From: Azolla caroliniana | Taxonomy: Eukaryota; Polypodiophyta | Length of the DNA stretch: 64,000 nucleotides | Direction of reading: 5' to 3' | Assembly (NCBI GenBank): GCA_043228905.1 | Contig: JBHGNT010000003.1 | Coordinates: 2,046,001-2,110,000, forward strand | Shown here: piece by piece, positions 34,116 through 44,395 of the stretch | Layout of the letters: each line of letters starts with the position of its first letter | Numbering within the stretch: the first letter of the stretch is position 1 | Notes under the pieces: model-generated | What the model was told of the DNA's origin: nothing | Databases searched by the model: none | What the model saw: the letters and a program-made list of their open reading frames with translations, nothing else | Program-made: the position numbers and the translations under genes

Positions 34116-35026
34116 CGTTGCATGGGGAATTCCGGCCACTTGGAGAAAGGAGTCGAAGAGCGTGGGAGCAGGGGTGTGCACAGATGCACACAAAGTTGTC
34201 TTTATGTACAAATAAGTGTAAATAACATAGGACTAGTAAGTACTACGGAGTACGATTTTGATGGGTACTTTAATGTCCCACACACATAGAGAAGAATAAA
34301 AGTGATAGATAGGAGGAACTCGAGGAGGGAATCAAGGACGGAAAAACGGTTGTAGTAATAACTTGATGTAATGGTCTCTCTCTCCTTGAGCTATAAAAGC
34401 AGGGAGAAACGACTAAGAACGAATCCACGTTCTAGAGAACAAAGTGTTGTCTGACGGAGCTTTGCAGACTTTTGTTCTCTGTTTCGGTTTCTGGTTGTGC
34501 TGCGAAGCCTCCGTTTCATGCTAGTAGCCCATGTGCTCCTAATCGGAGGATCGCTAGCATCAACATGTGTGTATGTGAGGAGTTAATAGCGTTGTTGCCG
34601 ATAGAGTCCGGCTGTAATTCTTTCCCCGATGATTAATAGATTATTTTGTTGTCTCCTTGTTCTCTGTTTTTTCTGTTTCTACCGTATTCTTGTCACCATC
34701 CCTTCCTGATTGTGTGTGCGAGCCGTGGGCTCATTGTACATAGTCCGGTGCTACTCCGGGACCGGTAAAGCATGCCGCACTCGTGCGCTCACCATAAGGC
34801 ATCCGGAAACCGGTTCGGATCTGATACTTGTCTAAACCGCACTCTAGTGAATTTATCTGAGGATTGAACTGGGTATAACCCTTTTCCCTTGCCGGTTCTG
34901 GGACGACGCTTCAGAGACAATCACTCGGACACCTATCCGGATAATCCGTCTTCCATCTAGGGCTCCTTGGTCCGAGATCCCCGTGGTCCCGCTCATTCCA
35001 ACACATCCACGCGGAAGTCCGCGACA
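34116..35026 (+). repeat. E3 5' LTR
   Basis: About 911 bp, ending AGTCCGCGACA. TATA box GAGCTATAAAAGC at about 34389-34401. The start is less certain: GTTGCATGGGGAATT here against TGTTGTGGGGAATT in the 3' copy. Confidence 0.8.
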
Positions 35027-35029
35027 TCA

Positions 35030-35046
35030 TTGGTGAACCCGACATG
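35030..35046 (+). other. E3 primer binding site
   Basis: TTGGTGAACCCGACATG, one base different from the E5 and E8 site TTGGTGAACCCGACGTG, which fits the 3' end of plant tRNA-Trp as I recall it. Confidence 0.75.
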
Positions 35047-35099
35047 AAGTTGGGGCAGAAAAGGAGTTCGAAATGTGAGGAAGTGGACTCGTTGAAGCA

Positions 35100-36354
35100 A
35101 TGGCGGTGGCAGTTGATGTAATGGCGGGCGCAGCTCCAGAGGAGGTGACGAAGATGGTGTGCGATCTCCAGATTGCGCAAGCCCGAAGCGATGGCGGAGG
35201 AAAGTCACGTGACCGAAGGCCTCCGAGTGACCAACAATGCATGTGGTGCGATGCCGTCGGCCACATCCGAAGAGAGTGCACTGATTTCATCGAAGCCCTC
35301 AAGAACAATGTTGTGTACCTCTAGAATGAACAGGTACACACGTGTGGCACGCAAAGGCCCCTTGAGGTGAACATAGAATGAGGCGACATGAAGAGGATAA
35401 TGTAGGAAGCTGCGGCTTGGAATGCCGAGGCCATTCACTACTCCGTGTCGGCGGGGATCCGAGTAGGCAGAGAGAAGGGCAATGTATACGAAAGCAATGT
35501 TGATTTTGGTCGCTCGTACTAGAAGGCATGTCGGGGGTGAGGCTACAGAAGGAAGAGGCGGACCACGCGGAGAAACGGGTCTAGGAGGGCACCGGATGGA
35601 ACGATCTGGTTGAAGAGAAAACTGGCTTCGTAGAAACTATGTGCCAAAACTACGAGGTTCGGGTCAAGGACAAATGAGCCGGAAAGGACGAAGGGGATGG
35701 TTCCTTGAGCCGTTATGAGACCCGGAGTGGGCCGAAAAAGAATGACGGAGGCCCAACCAGCTCACAGGGGAAGGCGAAGATCAAGCTTCTGGCTGAGCTC
35801 AGAGATAGAGATGACAACGGATCTGCAGAAGGTCCTGGAAGAGCGGATCCTCGACAACAAGGTGGAGCTCTCGTTACGAGAGGTGTTGGGGATCGCAAAG
35901 AAGGAATTCCATGATTCCATCGTGGACCTGGTGAAAAGGAAGCAACTCTCATTGGAGCCGGAGTTGGAGAAGCCGGTGGAGGTAAAGTCGGACCACATCA
36001 AAGGGGTGACGATGGAGTAAGAAGTTCCAGATAGTCACTTCCTGAAGCTACGCTGGGCAAGAGAGACAATAGAGACCCCGGTCTGGATTGGGGATGTGAA
36101 GGAGTCGATAATAGCTCTGATCGACCACGGATCGAAGATAAACCTGATGTCGATGGACTTCTATAAGAAGGGTACTATGAATACAAAGCACGGGTGGAAG
36201 ATACACACGGCGATCCGAGCCACAAAGCTACATGCAGCGTGCCCGAAAGTCTGAGTAAAGGTCGGCGATGTCGAGATCGACCAACACTTCTTCGTGCAAG
36301 AGACATCCTCCCATCCCGTGATTCTCGGCGAACCTTACATTACAGCGGCCCGAA
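35100..36354 (+). pseudogene. gag: E3 gag remnant and protease (broken)
   Basis: ATG 35100 opens a short gag N-terminus, followed at once by the knuckle region CMWCDAVGHIRREC (about 35240-35281); most of the capsid is deleted. The linker EERILDNKVELSLREVLG (about 35840) and protease I-D-H-G-S-K (about 36121-36138) follow. Like E1 and E5 it has His after the catalytic Asp. Stops and frame shifts break the frame. E4 inserted at 36354 after ITAAR; the frame resumes at 44396. Confidence 0.82.
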
Positions 36355-36557
36355 TGTCGTGTGAATCTTGACACACTATGTAAAAAAATAATAATAATGA
36401 AATAATTATTATAGATTAGATTAGTAGCTTACTATAGAAAGATGGATATACTCAAGAGCTTCAAAATGTTTTTTACTATATACAAAATGGAGAAATACAT
36501 ATCAAGTTATGTGAAAATAAAGTTTGAGAAGATAGGGAAATTAGAACTATGCAAAAT

Positions 36558-36745
36558 CGGAACCGGAACCGGCAAACAAACCGGAACCGGTCGGTATGCA
36601 AACCGAAACCGGCCGGTAAGCAAAACTAGAACCGGAACCGGAACCGTCCGGCAAGCAAAACCGGAAACTGGCCGGTAAGCAAAACCGAAACCGCAACCGG
36701 CAAGCAAAAAGGAACCGGCCGGCGAGGGATTCGGCGATCGGGCGG
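36558..36745. repeat. AACCGG-rich minisatellite in E4
   Basis: Degenerate tandem units built on AACCGGCCGGTAAGCAAAACC, roughly 28-36 bp each, five or six copies. E5 inserted at its right edge, at ACCGG. Confidence 0.8.
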
Positions 36746-36751
36746 AACCGG

Positions 36752-37445
36752 TGTCGGGGTTGCTACGCCCTTGCGTGCAGAAAGGAGGAGGGACCACGAG
36801 GGTCTTGGACCGAAGAGCAAGAGAGAGCGGAGTAAGAGAGAGACCCGATTACACAGAACCGAAGATTGCACAGGGACACGGCCCAACAAACAGAGATCAC
36901 AAATAAACGCCGACGCAGATGGACGCAACAACGAAAGATATGTACTTATGAATGCAAGAAAATAACAGACTAAAGTATTACAACCCACGGCGGGGCACGG
37001 AATAGATACTAACGAAAACGAACAGGGCGGCGAACAGATGCCGACCCCTGTATGTCGCGACGCACAGAAAGGGAAAACAGGTCGGAGGTGCTGCAGGACG
37101 CACTCGGGGCGTTCCACGGAACAGCGCAAGCCTCCTCGAAACCTGCACAGGTACGCGATGGAGCAGAGGACAGAGAAAGCAGGAGTGAGAGAGGAGCTCC
37201 GAAATCGGTTCGGCAGCACTTTGTCCTCTCCGCGCGAGATATCCCACTTCTATTCTTCCTCTTTCTTTTATATCCCATCAAGAGGCCGTTTGGCATTAAC
37301 TGCATACCAACCGAATCTACCCACCTAGGATCCTCGTATGTACCTACTTCGCCCTTAGGTACTTCTTGGCGCGTGTGTGCGTGTAGAGCCGTTTCCCCAC
37401 GCCTTGTTCCTCCGATTTCTCTTGTGGGCGGTTTTCTTCACGACA
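36752..37445 (-). repeat. E5 3' LTR
   Basis: 694 bp; element-strand ends TGTCGTGAAG and CCCCGACA. TATA region (TATAAAAG on the minus strand) at about 37265-37272. Confidence 0.95.
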
Positions 37446-37462
37446 TCCGCCCCCACCTAACC
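37446..37462 (-). other. E5 polypurine tract
   Basis: Minus-strand GGTTAGGTGGGGGCGGA abuts the 3' LTR; same as E1. Confidence 0.88.
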
Positions 37463-37517
37463 GCGCATCCACCGGCATGCGCCAAATTAAGTTGGCACGG
37501 AGAAAACCGGCCCGCCT

Positions 37518-40500
37518 TTACTCTTCGCCTGCCGGCCCTCCCTCGGCCTCGGATCGGTCGTCGCTGCTGTCCAGGAGAATCGGGTCGGGTTCGTCGTCGT
37601 GCCGCTTCTTGAAAGCTTTGATCCTCTTCCCGGCCACGGGTATCGCTATTCTCGTACCGTCGAGTTCCGCCAGATGATACGTCCCGTTTTCGTTGGCGCT
37701 CTGTACCGTGTACGGCCCGAACCATCTCCGTGCGAACTTCCGCGTTGATCGGTGCTGGTTGTCGAGGCTGCTGTCGTAGACGAGCACCCAGTCACCTTGT
37801 TCGATCTTCTTCGGTCGGAGTCGGTGCGTTCGGTCGAACCTGGCCTTGTTCTTTATCCTCGGCACTCGGATCCTTTCTGCAGCCGTCTCCACGTCCTCCG
37901 GTCTCCGTTCGAGTTGTCGTATACGCGCTGCCAACAAGTCCTCCCGGCTCATCTCGTCCCTCCAGTCGACCGTCGCCCATGAGGAGATTGTTTGTTCCAC
38001 CGGCATGATCGGCTTCTGGCCGAACATGAGCTCTGTCGGCATGTACCCGGTTACCGAACTGTGCGTAGTCCGGTCGGCCCACAAAGCATAAGGTAGAAGT
38101 CGCGGCCAGTTACCGACTTGGCCCCCGCATGCCCGAACCAGCGCTTTAACGATCGGCCCGTGTCCGCGCTCCACCTTTCCATTCGCCTCCGGGTTGTACG
38201 CAGTGGTGAGCGAGAGTTTGACTCCCAGCCGATCGAACAGCTCCGCGGCTTCCTCGGCGTCCAACTCCCCCCGGTCAGCCACGATCTTCCCGACGCACCC
38301 GTACCGGCATATCACGTCCTCGATCAGGAACCGACACACGGCCGCGGTCGTCTTGTTCTGAAGGGCTCGGCCTTCCACCTGGTTCGTCAGGTCTTCCCGC
38401 GCTAGGACCAGATACCGCATCTGTCCTACCCCCATCGGCATCGTCACTAGATCTACCATCCATTTGAAGTGGATAGTCGGAGGGTACGTAGGGCGAAGCC
38501 CATCCCGGTGTCGGACTATCGAGTGCATCTGACAACTCTCGCAAGTCGACACGAACCGATGCACGTCCCGGTACAATCCCGGCCACCAGTACTTCCCCTT
38601 CAGCTTCTCAAATGTCGCCCACGTTCCACGGTGTCCAGCCCAAGGGCTGTCGTGGTAGGCCGTCAGCAGCTCCTCCTGTTCTTCCTTCATCGCCACCACC
38701 CGGAGCGGAGCGCCGTCCCTCTTCTTCGGGTGCTTCCATAGGTAGCCATCCCGGAGAAAGAATCGATATGCTTTCTTCCGGATCCGGTTGGCCTCGTCCT
38801 TCGTCCATGACGCATCAGGCGTCATTGTCTTCAAAAACCCGCCGATCTGCAGCCACTCCCCGTCGTACTTGCTCGCGTCGAACTCGTTAAGCGCCGGAGT
38901 GCTCATCCCGTCGGTCGTTATGTATGCCGCCTCGAAGAAATCCACGCTGACTTCTTCGTCTTCCGAAACCATGCCGTCCTCGTCGTCGAACCTCGCCCTC
39001 GAAAGCATGTCGGCCATGGCGTTGTCTTTCCCGGAAATGTGTCGTATTTCCGGGTCCAGGGACTTGATGTACGCTATCCACCTGAGCATCGCCAGGTCCG
39101 GAGTCGCGCATCCGGAAACCATACCGAGAATCGGCAGGCAATCCGTCTCGATGATCACTGCTGTCCCTATCAGGTAGTCTTTGTCGGCCTTAACCGCCGA
39201 AACAATACCCTAGAGTTCGCGTTTAACCTGGGCGTATCCTCGCTGCCGTTCACTGAGGACTTTCGCGCCGAATCGGATCGGAAACCGATTGCCGTCCTCG
39301 TCTTCCTGGTTCACGACCCATCCGATCCCGGTCGGACTGGTATCCACCGTTATGAATACCGGGGTACCCTTCCCGTATACCGCCTTCCGGAGTGCCGGTG
39401 CCGCTGCAAGGGCCTCTTTCAGCTTCCGGACCGATTCCGCGTGCTCGTCTAGCCATTCGAACCTTCGCCCCTTTTTCAGCAACCCGTACAGTGGCTCCGC
39501 GACGTGTGCGTAATGCGGGATCCATATGTGGTAGAACGCGCATGCCCCCAGGAATCTCCGTACTTCCGTGACCGAGCTGCAGTCGGGCTTCATCGCGGAG
39601 ACGGCTTCTATCTTTGCCGGAGACGGTTTCCGGCCATATGGTCCACATAGATGTCCGACCACCATGATTTCCGACTGCCCGAATGCTGACTTCTCCCCCG
39701 AGAAGGTGAGCCTCGCATCCTCTAGCCTTTGTAGCACCTTCTCGCAGTCGTCGATGTGCGTTACCACGAATCGCCGGCATCCGTCCGGCCCGATCGTCTC
39801 GTCCTTTTCTTCCACCGGGCATCCCTTGATCGGGATGTCGTCCAGAAACGGCATGGTGACGTCCGGGATACAGTCCCTCAGAACCTTGTTCATCGCATTC
39901 ACCATGTGGGCCACCGAGTTGGTCCCTCCTTGCGGCAGTGTACACATCCGAACTAGGCCGAGGGGAGTTCGCATCGTCGTAATGTCTCTGCTCTCCACGG
40001 CTAGCTGGAACTGGTCGTACCCTGAGTATAGATCCCCGACCGAGTAAATTGACCTTCCGGCGAAGGCCTCCGCGAACTCGTCTATGGTCGGTCCGATCCC
40101 TGCGTTCCGAATGGTCACTCGATTGACCGGCTGCAGGTCCTGGATGAAGCGCAACGAACCGTTTTTCTTCGGTACGGTAAACCATCGATTCGAATATGGG
40201 GCGCTCGACGGCTCGAGAATTCCCATATCAACTTTCTGCCTCAGCAGCTCCATCAACTTCGGGATGTGAGCTCTCGGAACCGGGATTGGCTTGAGATTCC
40301 ATGGTACATGCGGTACCGTGAATATCACCATCGGCTCCACGATCGTCGGGTCAACGCATCCGATTTCCTCCGGCGAGAATGCGAAGGCTTTCCCGTGCCT
40401 TCCGAGCATTCTCCGAAACCGGTCTTCCTCCGCCGGCAGTAGGAACCCGCCCCCACCGATTTTGAGCTCTCGGAGCGTCTCGTCGGTGAAGGTGTGTCCT

Positions 40501-41015
40501 ATGCAGGCCGGATCTCGTAGACTAGGGTCCGATGCAACCCCTTTGATTCTCGTCGCGCTGTCCTCCGGTAAGGGTGCCGCGACTGGCCTTACCTTCCGGT
40601 CCACAGTCTTGTACTTGGTGCTTACGTGGGCCGTCCGAACTGACTCGAGCCCTCGACCGAAGTCCGCGATGACTTCGTACATCTCCTCGGAACACACCGG
40701 TATCGTCCGGTCTTCGTTAAGGCCTTCTTCGACTACCTTTCCCAGCATTCCCAAGGTGTCGTCGAATGAGACCGCCTCCACGGCTCCGTTGATTTCCTCG
40801 TCCGGGCCGAGAACTCCGCACGCTCGAAGTCTCCCTTCCACCTTTCTCTTCTCTCGGCCGCCGATGCCGACTATCGCACATGCTCCGCTGTCGGAGAGCA
40901 AAAATTCCCTACCTACGGTACAAGGTTTCTTCGGTTTTATCGTACAGGTGTGAGGTTTTCCCGGGGTGTCCGGACTGTCGCGGCCCCACGCCTTGGCAGT
41001 CCTCTCTAAAAATCC
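37518..41015 (-). pseudogene. pol: E5 ORF2: RT, RNase H, integrase, one TAG
   Basis: The frame is open from the -1 overlap at 41015 down to 37518 except for a single TAG (39212-39210) in RNase H, where E3 has Trp (KREL-W-GIVSA). RT blocks are FTVPKKNGSLRFIQDLQP, YSVGDLYSGYDQFQL and catalytic F-L-D-D (about 39852-39841). RNase H has VDTSPTGIGW and ETDCLPIL, then DNAMADMLSRA. The integrase zinc region (AGHRGTWATFEKLKGKYWW, CESCQMHS) is followed by core D (MVDLVTM), D (ADRGELD) and E (GKVERGHG), then a GPY/F module (RRWFGPYTV). No chromodomain. This is the best-preserved pol of its lineage here. TGG to TAG is one G-to-A change. Confidence 0.93.
41006..41015 (-). other. Candidate -1 frameshift site, E5
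   Basis: Minus-strand GGATTTTTAG with TAG at 41008-41006 ends ORF1. The -1 frame reads on as GFLERTAKAWGRDSPDTP, near-identical to E1. Confidence 0.68.
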
Positions 41016-42888
41016 TCTCGGTTTTCGGAACCGAGGGAATCGCGGTTACGTTCGTGGTTCGGCCTTACCGTCAGAAACTGGACCGAATGGCGCTCGTCTT
41101 GGCTTTTGACCCTCGCGTAGGCCGAACCATTGTCCAGCACTTTGGTCTCCATTCGCGCCGCCGTGATGTACGGCTCTCCTAGAATGACCGGATGCGAAGA
41201 CGTCTCCTGCACGAAGAAGTGCTGGTCTATCTCGACGTCGCCAATCTTGACTCGCACATTCGGACAGGCCCCGTGCAGTTCCTCGGTGGCGCGCGTTGCT
41301 GCCCTTATTTTCCACCCGTGCTTGGTGTTGATCGGCCATTTGCCCTTCTTGTAGAAGTCCATGGACATCAAATTGATCTCCGATCCGTGGTCCACCAAAG
41401 CTATCACCGGTTCCCGGACATCGCCGATCTTCACCGGGGTTTCCGTGGTCGCTCGGGCCCAGTGTGGTCTCGAATAGTGGCTTTCCGCCCACTCGTCTCC
41501 CAGCGCCATGTCGTCTAGGTGCGTCGTCCGCACTTCCACCGGTCTTTCCGGTTCTGTCTCCGTCGACAGCCTCTTCCGTTTCACCAAGTCCACGATGGAG
41601 TCGTGGAACTCCTTCTTGGCGATTCCCAGCACCTCTCGTAACGACAGCTCCACCTTGCTGTCGAGGATCCGTTCCTCCAGGACCTTCCGTAAGTCCGTGG
41701 TCCTTTCTATCTCCGTCCCCAGACGGTACCCGCCCTTCTGGGGTTTATCTTGCGTACCGGCCCCGCCGGCTTCGTCCCGTCGTGGCCCGGACCGGGTCTC
41801 GTATCGTTGTGAGGGCCCGGTCGTCCCGGGTCTCCCCACCCGCTTCTCTTCTACCAGAGCCTCGTAGTTCTGGCAAGCAGCTTCCACGAAGCCCGTCCTT
41901 TCCTCGACCGGGTCGCTCCACCCGGTCATCTCCCGTACCCGTTTCTCCGCACGGTCCGATTCTTCCCTCTTCATCCTCGTATCGGCAAGGCCTTCCAGCA
42001 CCGTCGGCCAGAATCCGGCTTTGCTTTCCCTCCGGGCCTCGCCGCCCCCGACTCGAATGCCGGCCGACGCCGAGTAGTGGACGGTTTCCGCGTGTCGGGC
42101 CGCCGCCTCTTCCATCACCCTTTTCATACCGCCTTTTCCGTCGTTTCGGCTCAGGACCCTTCGGGTGTCGCTGGCATGCACCCGTCCTTCCCACAGGTAC
42201 ACTACCCTGTTCCTCAGCGCCTCCGCGAGCCCGACCCGGTCGCCCCGTTATCCGCCCATTCTCGCCGTTTGTCGAAACGGCCACAGGCCTTCCTGACAGC
42301 CGCCCAGTCGGTAGTGAGCCCGTCTTCGGTCTCCAGCAAGAAGCCCACTTGCTCCCGATCCCGCTCGTCGACCGACTTGACAAACAGCAAGACCCGGCTC
42401 GTGTCCAGGATGGTTCGGTCGAGCGCCGAAAGGCGCGCAAAGTTTTCCTCGAACTCCCGGAGGAGCGCCGACGCGTTTCTTCCCTTCCCCGGGGACTCCA
42501 CCCATTCCATGAACCTTCGCTTCGAAAGCCGGAGCGCGTCGTCCAGCCCGTATTTCTCTAGGAGCCGACCTTCGAACTCCTCCCAGGTACGGCTCTCCGT
42601 CCGCACCTCGAGCACCTCCGCATGGATGCTCGGCATCGCTACTCGGGGAAATCCGGCAAGACGCCTTTCTTCCGGAATGTCCCGCATCAGCATCTCTGCA
42701 CCGTAGGACGCCAAATACTTCGTGGCATCCTTCCCATCGAACCGGCCGATCGTGCCGACGACCGCCTCAATGGCTCTGTCGAGGGCACCGGTGCTCTCGC
42801 GCGCGTTTACAATCCGATCCACGGCCGAAGCCATGGCCTCTGCGAGATCCGACCCCCTCATTTCCTGCTCTTCTGTCGCCTCTTTCAC
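41006..42888 (-). pseudogene. gag: E5 ORF1: gag and protease, knuckle deleted
   Basis: ATG 42888 opens 224 codons of capsid (AIEAVVGTIGRFDGKDATKY, AEMLMRDIPEERR) ending after DNGATG near 42240. The sequence then jumps to ALRNRVVYLWEG in another frame. Compared with E1, about 280 bp carrying the CCHC knuckle is missing. The second frame (42202-41006, 398 codons) holds the linker and protease, with A-L-V-D-H-G-S-E at about 41390. The frame change uncouples protease and pol from gag, so particles made by this copy alone should fail. Confidence 0.9.
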
Positions 42889-42902
42889 GTCGGGTTCACC
42901 AA
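42886..42902 (-). other. E5 primer binding site
   Basis: Minus-strand TTGGTGAACCCGACGTG, three bases inside the 5' LTR. Its complement fits the 3' end of plant tRNA-Trp, ...CACGTCGGGTTCA plus CCA, from memory. Confidence 0.78.
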
Positions 42903-42904
42903 GA

Positions 42905-43598
42905 TGTCGGGGTTGCTACGCCCTTGCGTGCAGAAAGGAGGAGGGACCACGAGGGTCTTGGACCGAAGAGCAAGAGAGAGCGGAGTAAGAGAGAGACCCG
43001 ATTACACAGAACCGAAGATTGCACAGGGACACGGCCCAACAAACAGAGATCACAAATAAACGCCGACGCAGATGGACGCAACAACGAAAGATATGTACTT
43101 ATGAATGCAAGAAAATAACAGACTAAAGTATTACAACCCACGGCGGGGCACGGAATAGATACTAACGAAAACGAACAGGGCGGCGAACAGATGCCGACCC
43201 CTGTATGTCGCGACGCACAGAAAGGGAAAACAGGTCGGAGGTGCTGCAGGACGCACTCGGGGCGTTCCACGGAACAGCGCAAGCCTCCTCGAAACCTGCA
43301 CAGGTACGCGATGGAGCAGAGGACAGAGAAAGCAGGAGTGAGAGAGGAGCTCCGAAATCGGTTCGGCAGCACTTTGTCCTCTCCGCGCGAGATATCCCAC
43401 TTCTATTCTTCCTCTTTCTTTTATATCCCGTCAAGAGGCCGTTTGGCATTAACTGCATACCAACCGAATCTACCCACCTAGGATCCTCGTATGTACCTAC
43501 TTCGCCCTTAGGTACTTCTTGGCGCGTGTGTGCGTGTAGAGCCGTTTCCCCACGCCTTGTTCCTCCGATTTCTCTTGTGGGCGGTTTTCTTCACGACA
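42905..43598 (-). repeat. E5 5' LTR
   Basis: 694 bp, one visible difference from the 3' LTR. Followed outward by CCGG. Confidence 0.95.
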
Positions 43599-43762
43599 CC
43601 GGCTACCAGACGAGGTTGGATGTGGACGGACGGAAGATGGGATCATGCAACAAACTAAAGTAAAGTGAAGAGAACTAAAGTAAAGGCCATGTGGACGCAA
43701 GCAACTAAAGTTGGAGTGCATGCAAAAAGTAAAGGTCATGTGGATGGTCACATGCAACTAAA

Positions 43763-43926
43763 AGAAAAAGCCATGCAACTGAAAATAGATGCAACTAAAA
43801 GAAAAAGCTAGGCAACTAAAAGTAGAGGCCATGCAACTAAAAGAAAAAGCTAGGCAACTAAAAGTAGAGGCCATGCAACTAAAAGAAAAAGCTAGGCAAC
43901 TAAAATTAGAGGCCATGCAACAAAAA
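43763..43926 (+). repeat. 42-bp tandem repeats in E4 upstream of TATA
   Basis: Units beginning ATGCAACTAAAAGAAAAAGC, nearly four copies, about 25 bp before the TATA box of E4. Possibly promoter or enhancer repeats. Confidence 0.8.
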
Positions 43927-44395
43927 GTGGAAAGGCTATGATCAAGGGAGAACTCTATATATATTCCATTTTTTTCTTACACTCAGACTCTTCATATTAT
44001 CTTAATTTTTTTCCTTTTCTTTGGGAGCTCTCTTATCTTATCGAAGCCAATAACCCTAATCTTCCCTACGGAAGCTATCTCTCAAGTAAACCATAATTTC
44101 CATACAGAAGCAATCTCTCAAAATCCAAAATTCCTTGTCAAAGCCATATCACTCAAGAATCATAATCTCTTATTTCCTTTAATCTATTATTCTAGTAATC
44201 TCCTTAAGATAAAACTTTTGTAATCCCAATCTTGGGATTGATTGTAATTTTTCTTTCTACTTGTTAATGAAATTTGTTAATATTTCTCATTTCGGTTAAT
44301 TCTTAGTACATAAATACACGAATTTGATATCCTCTAGTCAAAGGCCCTGGGGTCTTGTCTCAACGTTCATGTATCCTTGTCATATTTCTGCGACA

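Larger units (their letters stand above)
36752..43598 (-). mobile_element. Young Ty3/gypsy retrotransposon E5
   Basis: Minus strand, 6847 bp. LTRs of 694 bp at both ends; by eye I find one difference (TATCCCATC against TATCCCGTC). The flanks share CCGG (36748-36751, 43599-43602), or ACCGG if one terminal base is shared. Primer site and polypurine tract are intact. Long open frames cover most of gag-pol, but ORF1 has a deletion removing the zinc knuckle and ORF2 has one TAG. Very recent insertion, currently defective. Confidence 0.93.
36355..44395 (+). mobile_element. Solo gypsy-type LTR E4, split by E5
   Basis: The ends TGTCGTGTGA (36355) and TTCTGCGACA (44395) lie between copies of CCGAA (36350-36354, 44396-44400). 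Without E5 it is about 1194 bp (36355-36751 plus 43599-44395). The right part has a TATA box CTATATATATT (about 43950) and ends GGCCCTGGGGTCTTGTC...GCGACA like other gypsy LTRs here. The start resembles the E6 LTR. No internal coding, so it is a solo LTR. Confidence 0.85.

Noticed and set aside
41464-42561. Long plus-strand open frame of 365 codons
   Set aside because: It is the antisense of E5 ORF1, where GC-rich codons suppress stops. No domain and no homologous frame kept in E1 or E3.
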